Below are positions 22,756 through 34,200 of a stretch of 64,000 nucleotides of DNA, in pieces. Each line of letters opens with the position of its first letter. The stretch's first letter is position 1. The stretch comes from Siphonodentalium dalli. Lineage: Eukaryota; Mollusca; Scaphopoda; Gadilida; Siphonodentaliidae. The notes under the pieces were generated by a model. The model ran no database searches. It had not been told where the DNA came from and was given only the letters and a program-made list of their open reading frames with translations. The translations under genes and the position numbers were made by a program. The DNA lies in contig CP136069.1 in the NCBI GenBank assembly GCA_032622095.1, positions 31,748,342-31,812,341 of the forward strand. The letters are read 5' to 3'.

Positions 22756-23764
22756 TCTCAACACTAACAACAACTATTCTAATTGCTTTCAACACAACAG
22801 TGCTATTAGGTGTAGTTTAGTTTGTTAAAGCTACCATAATATCAGTCATATGTGCATTTTTAGATTGTGTGTGCGTCCCTAGCAACCGCCACCCCTTGTA
22901 AGTAAGTAATATGGCAATTTGTCAGTCAGGTCAAAACTGACAACAAATATGTTCACCATAAACATGTTACACGACGTAGTTTAGTTTGTTAGAACACATA
23001 TAATATAAGTCATATGAATTAATCCGATGCCGGGTAGTTGCCCAGCAACCGTTGCTAAGAAGAGCCTGTTGCAAATGACGCCACGTGTGAAAATGAGCAG
23101 TAGCGTATAAGGAACATATGTGCCAAGTTTCATGCTTTTATCACCCTTTTCACAGTTGGTGTGTTTTCTACAACAAGCACTTGGACTAGCGGAAGGGCAA
23201 AATGTGACGAGAGCCAGTTTAGGGGGTAGGGTTATGTTTTTACAAGTATTGACCACTTATCATATGTATAGTTGCTAATCCCGCATATTATGTTGGAGGA
23301 GTGATATCTGTGCAGTTTTTAAAACAAATTGCTTGCGCCTACGTAATGAATAGCCCGAGAAATTTGACATCGAATAATACAGATTGTCTGAAAAAAATCG
23401 TCATTTTTTGGGGTCATTATGTTATTTTATATCCATATCTGCGAAATTCATTCAAATCCCCCCGTTGAATTGTGTATCTCTGGTTCGAGAATTGTGTATT
23501 GAACAATATTGAGTACATTTGGTATATGTTTCGGCTGAAAAATTGTTAGAACATCCCATTATTCCTATGATTGTGAAAAATATATAAGTTTTTATTTTTT
23601 TATGAAAAAAATTGGTTAACTCCGAAAGCTCAACTCCGATTTTAGGGGACTTTTCGTGACGCATCCGCGATGTTATGGCCTAAATAATATAAAAAAATCA
23701 GCTTTCCGGGATTTATTTCCTTACTTTTCCCCATTCACGCCTAATGTGCCTGGACTATATAACC

Positions 23765-24338
23765 TAATTTACTTCACTTGCATGACATGCGAAATATTTT
23801 AAATGTCACTGTTTTCGGGTACCAAGGACTTCTGTAAAATTGATTTTGTGCAGTGCAGTTCATATATCCATGATATCATATTTGAAGATCATGATAGGAG
23901 ATTAATTATTCTTGATTCCTGAAATTTAATGATTATTTTCATATAGAAAGGCAACTACCCATACATAATTTTCTATATTTGAGAAGTTTCATGTCATCCC
24001 AAAATGATGTATGTACTGTTGTATGTGTGTCTGCGTAATGTGGTAGATTGTATATGCGTACGGGTGGGGTCGAGAGGGTGTGTGTTGTCTGTTGATGTGA
24101 TATGTAAGCTCGTGTTCATGTACATACAATTAGAATGATATTCTTTTCCTCGGTATTTTGTTCTCTTGTCTGTCTTTTCATTACTTCTTGATTGCTAACT
24201 GTATTTATGTTACATTCATGTACCCTATATGTCTTTTGTTAAATCTTCAATACTGGAGGCAATAAAGATATATATATCAACATTTATTTTCATTAGACTG
24301 GAATAATTTGTGATTGCTATATTCTTCATTATGATATA
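23765..24338. other. Unannotated intergenic stretch
   Basis: AT-rich, with no recognised exon, repeat pair or inverted structure. Confidence 0.4.
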
Positions 24339-24480
24339 CGGTAATGCCCAAAGTAATTGACCACTTAACCACAGCAGAATTATGGGTAATTTTTCAGGAT
24401 TTAGTCGGAAATATGGCTTGTTGCCATTCATCGGAATAATTCTGCTGTGGTTAAGTGGTCAATTACTTTGGGCATTACTG
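24339..24480. mobile_element. TA MITE, family B, short form
   Basis: CGGTAATGCCC...GGGCATTACTG flanked by TA; arms contain AACCACAGCAGAATTATG and complement. The right arm lacks the TTTCAGGATTTAGT part, so the hairpin is asymmetric. Confidence 0.88.
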
Positions 24481-25470
24481 TATGTGGATATGATGCGATA
24501 TTATGCAAATAAAAATCTAACTCAATACGAATATGATACAAATGAAGCCTCCTCTCATAGGGTCAAGACAATAAGCTATTTGGTGATTGGAGTGCTGTGT
24601 GAAATTATTAATTATTCTAGCAGGGACAAAAAAGCAAATCCTTTTTTCAACCTCTCAAATGTATTCAAATCTATTGTTTTTGTCATCTCTTAATAATTTC
24701 TCAGATTCCACATACAATGAAGATTATGATATGTTAAATTCGTGATTTTTCGCCAGATAGTTCCAAAGAAATTCGTTGTTGAAAAAAAACCCTTGCCATT
24801 TTTGGCTGGATTTGTGCAAAACGTGCATAAGTTCCATAAGGTAATGTTCATATTATCTGCTTATAAGTTCAGACCACCCCTCGAGATGAACAATAGACCA
24901 CATCAATGTAAACGTATATAACAGAATGGGTGAATCCATTTAGTAAAGAAAGGGTTAATTTCGTCCTATATCTTCTGCAAAACGTACCTCTGTCAACATT
25001 GGCACTGTTCGTCTATCACTGGGTCATATATAATTTATAGCAGCGCGCGTGTTCAGTAAGACTTACACATCACGTTTGTTTCCATTCGGTGTTGAGTGTA
25101 TGTCTGTTATGTGCAGTGGAATTTGATCTTCTATCTGTCGGCTTGCATTTACACTGGGGTATGTATATACTGGGGTAAATTTATTTATTCACTGCATGTT
25201 TCGTGGACTAATTTTCTCATGGCATCCAGAAGTTGTATTTAGTTATAGCAGTCGACATTTCATATCCGGGTATTGCAGGGTATGTGGCACCTTTTTGACA
25301 GTAATTTCTCACCATGTCATGTTCCGGTGACCAGCCTTCCCATATTAAAGGCACAGGCTGCGTTCGTTGCAGAAATATATTCATATTTGTTCAAATCGCC
25401 AACAACAGAAGGAATATTGAAATATATATAGTTTTGTTCATATGTCAAACATAATCAGCGCGTAAACAGT
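24481..25470. other. Intergenic stretch with a family V end
   Basis: 24895-24958 carries AGAATGGGTGAATCCATTTA-GTAAAGAAAGGGTTAA, the right end of a family V MITE. Nothing else is recognised. Confidence 0.45.
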
Positions 25471-25475
25471 ATAAT

Positions 25476-26780
25476 GTCGTCAAGACGTGCGATGGTGTAC
25501 GTAAACAAGAGCCTGCTCGAGTTACAGAAATTTTGCTTCTGTTTACATAACACATCTCAATTCTATTGGTTAATCACACACAAATGATATAAACGCTCTT
25601 TATTATTTCCATATCAGGAAAACAGTAACAAATAACGCTCTTTATGTTTACCATATCCGGATCTAAACAAAAGCCAGGAAATGTAACGTTTTTTGCTTTT
25701 GTTTACATAACAAAGGAAAAACATATGACAATAACATACTGTTTATGCCATATTTTTAATTGGTATCACTGTTGGTATAAGAACAAGGTATGTCTATATT
25801 TTGCTATTCCTTCTGTTTATGGCGGTTTTTGACGGAGGTGAATATTTTAACAGCATACCCACCGCCAACGCCGCCCGATTCTTTAACGTTTTTGCAAAAA
25901 GTATTTGGTGCACAAAAAGGAAAGTTGCACTTAGATCATGCCATGAAACTCTGGCTACGCCCACACAGCTCATACTCCACCAGTTCGAGTCTAGGAACTT
26001 TTTGATGTTATGAAGGGGAACTTTGTAACATTGAAAATACCACGCAGGTAATGTATTGATACATGTTGCTTAATAATGCAATTTCACAGTAGTTGAAGGT
26101 ACCAGCTCGAGATTGCATAATTATACGAGATTTTTTAATTTTTTCCCGGGCAATAGATTCAATGCTTATCGCGAAATCGCCTCACAAAAGTCGCTCAAAT
26201 CATGCAATCTCGAGCTGGTACGGCCCCTACTGTGAAACATATTAATGACCCACAGGTAATGAAGATACCCTGTCCAATTTGACGCCATAATACCATCATA
26301 TATTCGTCTTCTATACAAAAACATAATTATGTCTGGCACAGATGGCGTTCGTGGTGGGTGTGCTGTAAAAAAAAGGACAAAATCTATATCTATTTAGAAT
26401 ATTAGTTCTGTTTATGGCAGTTTTAACAGGTGTGACTATTTTACAGTGTAAAATAGTCACACCTGTTAAAACTGCCATAAACAGAACTAATATTCTAAAT
26501 AGATATAGATTTTGTCCTTATACCAACCATAAAATATCACGAAATAGTATATTATTGTCAAGTTCGTACGATGCGTTGTGTAAACAAAAACCAGGATCTG
26601 TAACATTTTTGGCATCATTCTGTTGACATAACACAGCTTGCGAACTTGACAATAACATATTATTTACGCGGTATTTATGATTGGTATAAGAACAAAATAT
26701 TTCTATATTATAATATGCGTTCTGTTTATGGCAGTTTTAACGGGTGTGACTATTTTACCGGAATACCCACCGCGAAGGCC
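25476..26780. repeat. Composite repeat block around a perfect palindrome
   Basis: Phrases recur at irregular intervals: AAACAAAAGCCAGGA-TGTAACGTTTTT (25512, 25672, 26581), TTCTGTTTATGGCAGTTTTAAC (25812, 26408, 26712) and TACCCACCGCC (25856, 26762). It also holds a fold-back at 26087-26240 with arms containing CTCGAGATTGCATAATTATA. It looks like related elements inserted into or beside one another. Confidence 0.6.
26375..26517. repeat. Perfect 143-bp palindrome
   Basis: Two 71-bp arms, identical as read, meet at a single central base (26446). The arm runs from GGACAAAATCTATATC to GACTATTTTACA. Part of the arm (TTCTGTTTATGGCAGTTTTA) also occurs nearby as a single copy at about 26712. Confidence 0.95.
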
Positions 26781-27138
26781 ATCCTTTAATATTATACAGT
26801 TATCGCCCGCGATTGAGTGAGACACGGGGATTTATCGCCCGCTCGAGACCTGGAATGTCACCCGAGGGCCGTAGGCCCGAGGGTGACATTCTAGGTCGAG
26901 AGCGGCGACAAATCCCCGTGTCTCACGAAAACAAGGGTGATAACTGTTTTGTTATCTGACAATGGAGTACACACGAACCTCCTTAATAGCAGGCATAAAT
27001 GCGCGCATATATTATTTAATCCAGTTCGAAAAGTTAATTCTATGTTCGAATCATCGCTATTTAGAAAATAAAACATTCATAATCTGGATTAATTAACTAT
27101 GGAGCCCGGGAGGTGACATGGTAAATATATTTTATAAT

Positions 27139-27365
27139 CCGTGCGCACGGATTAATAATTCGTGCGCACGAATTAATAAACCGTGCGCACGAATTAATAA
27201 TCCGTGCGCACGAATTAATAATCCGTGCGCACGAATTACTAATCCGTGCGCACGAATTACTAATTCGTGCGCACGAAATAGTAATCCGTGCGCACGAATT
27301 AATAATGCGTGCGCGCGAATTAATAATGCGTGCGCGCGAATTAGTAATCCGTGCGCACGGATTAA
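27139..27365. repeat. Left 21-bp array (CGTGCGCACG)
   Basis: About eleven 21-bp units of the form TCCGTGCGCACGAATTAATAA. The core TTCGTGCGCACGAA is itself a palindrome. As 21 is a multiple of three, several frames stay open on both strands (PCARINN or RAHGLLI periods); these are not genes. Confidence 0.95.
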
Positions 27366-28335
27366 CAACCCCCTGGCATTTCCCAAGGAATGTCACTGGG
27401 GATAAAGTGTCTTCGTTATATGTTGAACTGAACATAATACCATTGTTGACTAATAACCCGTCGTCCCCCTATGATGAGTTTTACCTGGCGAGCTCCTAAC
27501 ATGCATGCATGTTTGTGGTATATATATGGGAGTGGATAACAGGTGGGGTGGACCAAAAGCTATTGTTTCAATGCCATACCTGCCATGTTGCACGGTGGAA
27601 AAATCATTGCACAACGATCCATATGAGTATCTATATTATAGAGTTAAGGAAAATGGGATACTCATACTCCCCGTGACCATAAGGCACCGCGGGTCACATC
27701 TATATGCCCGTACATGTAAAAACTGTTCAGTCCGGAACTGGCTTACACATGTGTCTATTATATTCAATTCAGCCCATGAAAGGCACTTTACCCCCCCCCC
27801 CCCCTTCCCTAATTGACCCTCATTCCATCTTCCACAAAAATAAATACTGATGCATGTCTTCAGTATTTAGTCTTGCTGAAGAGGGTATCCTACATCTTAC
27901 ACTCCATTTCGGCCATTCCTGATATCATATATATCGGTATGGTGCAGTCGTCGCAACGATCCATTATATGCATGTATACTTTAGAGTGAAATATACTGGC
28001 ATACTATCCGTGAGCATCACATAGCATCCGGTTTATATATGTATACATGAATGTGCAGTCCGGAACTGGCTTACACACGCGCGGGGCACACTAACTAGTC
28101 ACCACGGTCCATATGGGCAAATACTCCAATCGTGAGCCCACGTGGACACCACAGCCTAATATAATTTGTAACTAAGTAAGCCCTACTGGCATACGGTCGC
28201 ATACCCCCCAGGGAAGCACCCACGTATCAAACATACTTTCATGTATAATTTGTTGTCGCAACTGCGTTGTAAAGGAGTCCGCAGGCGTGAGGCCATTTTG
28301 ACTGAATTACCGATAGGACAGTATTTATATATGGT

Positions 28336-28670
28336 AAACCGTGCGCACGGATTATTAATTCGTGCGCACGGTTTATTAATTCGTGCGCACGGTTTATTAA
28401 TTCGTGCGCACGAATTAGTAGTTCGTGCGCACGGATTACTATTTCGTGCGCACGGATTATTAATTCGTGCGCACGGTTTATTAATTCGTCCGCACGAATT
28501 AGAAGTTCGTGCGCACGGATTACTATTTCGTGCGCACGGATTATTAATTCGTGCGCACGGTTTATTAATTCGTGCGCACGAATTATTAATTCGTGCGCAC
28601 GGATTACTATTTCGTGCGCACGGATTACTATTTCGTGCGTACGGATTATTAATCCGTGCGCACGGATTAT
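28336..28670. repeat. Right 21-bp array (CGTGCGCACG)
   Basis: About sixteen units of the same 21-bp repeat, longer than the left array and with a partly duplicated higher-order block (around 28430 and 28510). Variants include CGTCCGCACG and CGTGCGTACG. Confidence 0.95.
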
Positions 28671-29445
28671 AAAATATATTTACCATGTCACCTCCCGGGC
28701 TCCATAATTAACAGACCCGTCATTTGCGCAGATATTCTCCGGTCAGTTTGCTGGTTGCATTGTGGAAATCGGTTCACGGAAAGAGGAGTAAAGCAATTTC
28801 GAAGTTGAGTAGCCATGCAGCGAAATGTTCGGTTTCGTTCCAAATGAGCGTGAAGACGCCGACAGACGTGTTAATTTCCAGAATGCTAAAATGTGGAACT
28901 AACACGTTGTAGTAGTGCAAAAAGAAATTGACATCTGTCACAGATCGTTACGCAACATACGGGTATTCTCTGAAGTCTGATGAATGTATTGAAGAAAAGA
29001 AATAATCAATTGATAAACAGCAAAGAGTGGCCATTTGATCTATATATAGTACATAAACGTAGTTGTAACGTATGTACATCGTATGTGCAATTGTCTGCAG
29101 CATACCAACTACATAATAAGGTTTATCTATTTGTCCCACGGTCTTTATTATTGATATAAAAAGGTCCAATATGAATATTACACCTTATAACAGATATGTG
29201 TCTATGATAACACCATTATACATAGCGTGCTTTAATTGCAAATAAAAAAACACACAATTATGCAAATTAGCAAACACCACAGTTCGCGGTTGTTATGAAA
29301 CAGTGGGGTTTATAAAAACAGTGTTTTTCGAAATTATCAGAGAGCTGTCAGAGAATCTCTGCGCGGTGAGTTCTTCGTAGTTCTAGGTTTACTGGTAACA
29401 GCTGAGCGGTCAATAACTGAGACAATGTTACCCTCGAGGGTAATA

Positions 29446-30478
29446 TTATACAGTTATCGCCCGCGATTGAGTGAGACACGGGGATTTGTCGCCCGCTCGA
29501 GACCTGGAATGTCACCCGAGGGCCGCCAGGCCCGAGGGTGACATTCCAGGTCGAGAGCGGCGACAAATCCCCGTGTCTCACGAAAACAAGGGTGATAACT
29601 GTTTTGTTATCTGACAATGGAGTACACACGAACCTCCTTAATAGCAGGCACAAATGCGCGCATATATTCTTTAATCCAGTTCGAAAAGTTAATTTTATGT
29701 TGGAATCATCGCTATTTAGAAAATAAAACATTCATAATCTGGATCAATTAACAGACCCGTCATTTGCGCAGATATTCTCCGGTCAGTTTGCTGGTTGCAT
29801 TGTGGAAATCGGTTCACGGAAAGAGGAGTAAAGCAATTTCGAAGTTGAGTAGCCATGCAGCGAAATGTTCGGTTTCGTTTCAAATGAGCGTGAAGACGCC
29901 GACAGACGTGTTAATTTCCAGAATGCTAAAATGTGGAACTAACACGTTGTAGTAGTGCAAAAAGAAATTGCCATCTGTCACAGATCGTTACGCAACATAC
30001 GGGTATTCCCTGAATTCTGATGAATGTATTGAAGAAAAGAAATAATCAATTGATAAACAGCAAAGAGTGGTTATTTGATCTAGTACATAAACGTAGTTGT
30101 AACGTATGTACATCGTATGTGCAATAGTCTGCAGCATACGAACTACACAATAAGGTTTATCTATTTGTCCCACGGTCTTTATTATTGATATAAAAAGATC
30201 CAATATGAATATTACACCTTATAACAGATATGTGTCTATGATAACACCATTTATACATAGCGTGCTTTAATTGCAAATAAAAAACTCACAATTATGCAAA
30301 TTAGCAAACACCACAGTTCGCGGTTGTTATGAAACAGTGGGGTTTATAAAAACAGTGTTTTTCGAAATTATCAGAGAGCTTTCAGAGAATCTCTGCGCGG
30401 TGAGTTCTTCGTAGTTCTATGTTTACTGGTAATAGCTGAGCGGTCAATAACTGAGGCAATGTTACCCTCGAGGGTAAT
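29446..30478. repeat. 1.04-kb tandem duplication, copy 2 (uninterrupted)
   Basis: Same sequence as copy 1, without the transposon, ending at TTACCCTCGAGGGTAA. It gives the empty-site sequence GATCAATTAACAGACCC. Small differences (an extra or missing TATATATAG near 29040/30080, single-base changes) show some age. Confidence 0.9.
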
Positions 30479-30480
30479 AT

Positions 30481-30626
30481 GGTGATTTATCGCCCGCCAT
30501 GTGACGCACTCTCAGCCAATCAGAAGAGAGGAAAATGGGATGAAGGATAACAAGGTGATTTATCGCCCGCCATGTGACGCACTCTCAGCCAATCAGAAGA
30601 GAGGGAAATGGGATGAAGGATAACAA
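30481..30626 (+). promoter_or_regulatory. Duplicated 73-bp block with CCAAT motif
   Basis: Two adjacent 73-bp copies start at GGTGATTTATCGCCCGCC and differ by one or two bases. Each contains CAGCCAATCAGAAG, a good match to the NF-Y CCAAT box. They lie about 450-600 bp upstream of the oxidase start codon. A regulatory role is inferred; the block may equally be transposon-derived. Confidence 0.4.
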
Positions 30627-30964
30627 GAGGTTTTAATGCCCAGATATCGACTTTCAAAAGAGGAAGTTTCAAAATGTTTTGAATTCTTGTCAGCCTAGCA
30701 AAAACTCCAATGACCGTCTCTCATAATATCGCCCATGATTCCGTCGCCAAAAAGTGGTAGATAATAAAGAGCGTTATAAATTGTGATTTTTTATACTCAT
30801 TATTTACAACGTTAATTAATGGACTCCATAATTTATGCATGAATTGTGTTCATGTTCGCGAAGCTTATGCAATACTAATGATGGCGATAGGATGCACGAA
30901 AGTTAACTTAAATATGAATACTAAAACTATATGTAACTTTTGAAACTCAGTTTCATTCGAACGG

Positions 30965-30972
30965 TATATAAT
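30965..30972 (+). promoter_or_regulatory. Candidate TATA box for the oxidase gene
   Basis: TATATAAT lies about 110 bp upstream of the oxidase ATG, in otherwise repeat-free DNA. Many TATATA words occur by chance in this AT-rich window, so the support is modest. Confidence 0.3.
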
Positions 30973-31079
30973 AAGTGTCCGCGTCGATTCTTGGGCACAT
31001 GACTCGATATTTTTCTTAAAGTGACAACGACGATATGATTTATATAATGTGAACCGATTTCAGCACAATCTGAACATCG

Positions 31080-31270
31080 ATGACGTCAGACGTCGCCGTT
31101 GTCGGGGCTGGGGTCATTGGACTGTCTTCAGCTGTCCGGATTTTGGAACAATGTCGCGGGGCCAAGGTCACAATAATAGCTAAAGAATTTTCTCCCAACA
31201 CGACAACGGACATTTCAGCAGGATTCTGGTTACCGTTTGCTGTGTCGGACACGCCGATGCATTTATTAAG
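31080..31270 (+). CDS. Oxidase exon 1: start codon and FAD-binding motif
   Basis: ATG at 31080, preceded in frame by TGA at 31071. It encodes MTSDVAVVGAGVIGLSSAVR and continues to TDISAGFWLPFAVSDTP, the dinucleotide-binding strand and the conserved AAG/SAG loop. The donor GTCGGT at 31271 leaves phase 2, and the codon is completed by exon 2. Confidence 0.93.
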
Positions 31271-34200
31271 GTCGGTTAAATTACATGTAACAGCACCCAA
31301 ATATCTCTTATCTAGACGGTACCATACAAAAATACCAAAGATTAAAGGCACTCAATCCGATTCGATGGTCCCCATATAATCAGATTCCAACAAGAACAAC
31401 AACAACAACAAACAACAACAACAACAACAACATCATTTTTAGAAATGCCGCTTCAGTTATCAGAATCGCCCAAAAATAATGCTAACCACTGACAACTATA
31501 GTATAATCTTGCCCGAAACGTGTTATTTATCAACGTGTTGTTCGACGAAATTTGGTCTGATTATCAACATAAAGCCTCTTGATTTTAGAGTTATCCATTT
31601 TCATCCGCAATTTCGTCCGAGAACATCGGTTCATCGAATGTTTACTGGGCCATTAATAATTCTCGATGGTGAAAAATAGTAGAATCAAAAATAAATATCT
31701 AATAACACTGAGCTTTGATAGGTGGGTTCCTCGACTCGAATCAAATATTTTGTTACCCCCGAATCCAAATAAATAGTAATTGAATGGCGCTTAATCGGAT
31801 TATGCATTTTAACAAGTTATTATCCGGACTACATATACACGCGTTTCGGAAAGACGGACATCGCTTATTTCTACAGCACACCGGCGCTCTTCATTAAAGG
31901 TACTCAATCCGAATTAACGCTCGCAAATTACTATTTCCTTGGCTTCGGGGGGTAACAAATATTTGATTCGAGACGAGGAACCCACCGATCAAAGCTAGGA
32001 GTGATCAGATATCGATGTTTGATATCTATCATTTTAATTTGTGGTGGCCCAGTAAACTGTCGACGAGAAGAACTTATCTGACCAGATAGCGGATGAAGAT
32101 CGATAACTCTAAAATCCAGTGGCTTTTTTGTGTCAGATATTTGACAACAGTTACTGGCAAAATTTCGTTGAACAAAACGTTGATAAATAACAGGTTTTGG
32201 GCAATTTTATACTATAGTTGACTGTGGTTAGCATTATTTTTTGGGCAATTAATCGATTCTGATAACTGAAGCGGCATTTCAAAAAATGTTGTTGTTGTTG
32301 GAATCTGATGATATGGGGACCGTCGAATCGGATTGAGTACCTTTAATGCGTGCTGTGGAGAAAAAGGGACTGAACTGCCCGAAATTACATACAGGTACAT
32401 CTCGTCATGAGACCCAAGATTGTAATTAGGGTACGACATAATACGCTCACCTACCTACTATACATGTTTTGTCTGGCTCCGGGATTAACCCTTTACCCAA
32501 CAGAACGGCCCTGTGCCAATGCATTCTCTTATATATGCGAGTCGACCATAGGTCGCCTCGCATATATAAGAGAATGCATTGGCTTAACACATTAAAAATA
32601 AAACAATTGTTAAAGAATGTAAGAAAAAATGGTAAAAAGTGTTAAAAAAAAAGATTTGTTTATGCCAATGCATTCTCTTATATATGCGAGGCGACCTATG
32701 GTCGACCCGCATATATAAGAGAATGCATTGGCACAGGGTATAACTGTAACTATCACAATGTGGTCAAGGAGCCGGTTCCAATGATATCCATATTTGTATG
32801 GTTCTATTGAGACAGACCGAAGATATTTTAGGCTGTTGAAGCTTTATTTGGCCGGTTTTGGCCGGATTGTTGGGTAAAGGGTTAAAACAGCTATGTCTCT
32901 ATATATGTGAACTACTTTTATACGGATATGATACGTCACGGATAGGCTTATACATGTAAGTTATAGAAATATAATCTGACCCCGTCTTTTTCATCAAGCA
33001 GAGCTCTAGGAAGCAAGGAATAATGTTTGAATAAAGAGCGGTTTGTCACGAAAATTTGAAAATCATATTACTGGTATTTCGTGAACCTAATTCGGAGTTT
33101 ACAGTGGGCCTGCCCTTGTTTGTTTAAAGTATTTAAATAGAGAACCTATACGGAACAAAACAACAACTTCGGAATAAAGAACCACACCGTTTAACGTCAT
33201 TGATAGCATGCAGTATATATCGTGCGACATTTTTGTTGTTGAAAATAATTTGTTTTTCCACAGGAAACGGATAGCATGCAGTATCGTGCGACATACAGTA
33301 ATTCCCAAAGTAATTGACCACTTAACCACAGCAGAATTATGGGTAATTTTTCAGGATTTAGTCGGAAATATGGCTTGTTGCCATTCATCGGAAAGCTCTC
33401 GCCGTATTTCCGACTAAATCCTGAAAAATTACCCATAATTCTGCTGTGGTTAAGTGGTCAATTACTTTGGGCATTACTGTAGTTTTTTTTAATAATAATT
33501 TGTTTTTCCGCAGGAAATGGGGGAGTGAAACGTTCAACTTTATCATAAAGGCTCTCTATTCAGAGAAGGCGAAAGAACTTGGCGCCCAACTGGTATCTGG
33601 TTACCATGGTTTCACATATGAAATGTCAGAGGTATATATATGCCCGACCGACATGTATCTTATTTATATACTTTTTCGCTGAGTTATATATATGTTCCTA
33701 GCGAAATATACAAAACATTTCTATGCGTCATAAAATTGCACATATCATGAGCATTCTATTTATTCATAAATTTGTTAGATTATTCGGATTTGTATTTTGT
33801 AACCAAGCTCATTATATAAGACTCGTCCTGATTGTTAAGTGCATGGTCTGTGTTTCCATGGATATGTTGACGCCGTGATACTATAGGATGACCAATGTGA
33901 CATGGAATGTCAAGCTACTAATATTCAGGGACGTGGCTAGAGGCCTAGTAGAGGGTTTCCGTTTGAGTGTCCATATTGGAATTTCCAACTGCACACTCCC
34001 CTTGAACCAGAGAGAAATGTCCAAATTACATCCGATTTGTCTAAATTGGAGAAAACTACTTATTGTACAACTTTTGACTCGAGTCTTCTGAATGATGTAT
34101 TTTCTCTGGAATCGAAGTAAGACGTTCTCACTCTATCTCATATATATTTTTGAAGACCTCTGTCTGTTTGTCTGTATGTTTGTCTGTCTGTATGTTTGTC

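Larger units (their letters stand above)
19047..23764. mobile_element. 4.7-kb element with very long inverted arms
   Basis: TATATAGTCCAGGCACATTA at 19049 is matched in inverse orientation at 23743-23763. Further matched pairs run inward in order: ATCCCGGAAAGCTGA, ATGAAACTTGGCACATA (about 19670 and 23130), CAACGGTTGCTAGGCAACTA (about 19748 and 23045), and repeated GGTTGCTAGGGACATACC units. Arms are therefore more than 1 kb and imperfect. The end is probably TA-flanked, but the duplication is not resolved. No transposase was recognised. Confidence 0.75.
27098..28706. mobile_element. 1.6-kb transposon with 21-bp array inverted ends
   Basis: Starts TATGGAGCCCGGGAGGTGAC and ends with its complement; at least 50 bp of inverted terminus runs into arrays of a 21-bp unit centred on CGTGCGCACG. 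It is flanked by ATTAAC on both sides (27092-27097, 28707-28712), and the second copy of the host repeat has a single ATTAAC at 29747-29752 with no insertion. The interior (27373-28335) has no recognised transposase, so the element is probably non-autonomous. Six-base duplication does not match the TTAA, TA or 8-bp families elsewhere in the window. Confidence 0.88.
26790..29445. repeat. 1.04-kb tandem duplication, copy 1 (interrupted)
   Basis: From TTATACAGTTATCGCCCGCG to the TTACCCTCGAGGGTAA palindrome. Split by the 1609-bp element at 27098-28706; the remainder matches copy 2 at 29446-30478 with few differences. An internal hairpin is formed by GAATGTCACCCGAGGGCC and its complement. The short frame shared by both copies (28724 and 29764) is not recognised. 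Confidence 0.9.

Noticed and set aside
27118-27405. Open frames with a seven-residue period (PCARINN, RAHGLLI) on both strands
   Set aside because: They follow from a 21-bp repeat without stop codons; several frames on both strands are open at once, and the right array shows the same.
27505-27816. 103-codon frame in the interior of the 1.6-kb transposon
   Set aside because: It contains phrases repeated degenerately at 27950-28110 and no transposase motif.
28183-28686. Minus-strand frame of 167 codons
   Set aside because: More than half is the same 21-bp array; the rest has no recognisable family features.
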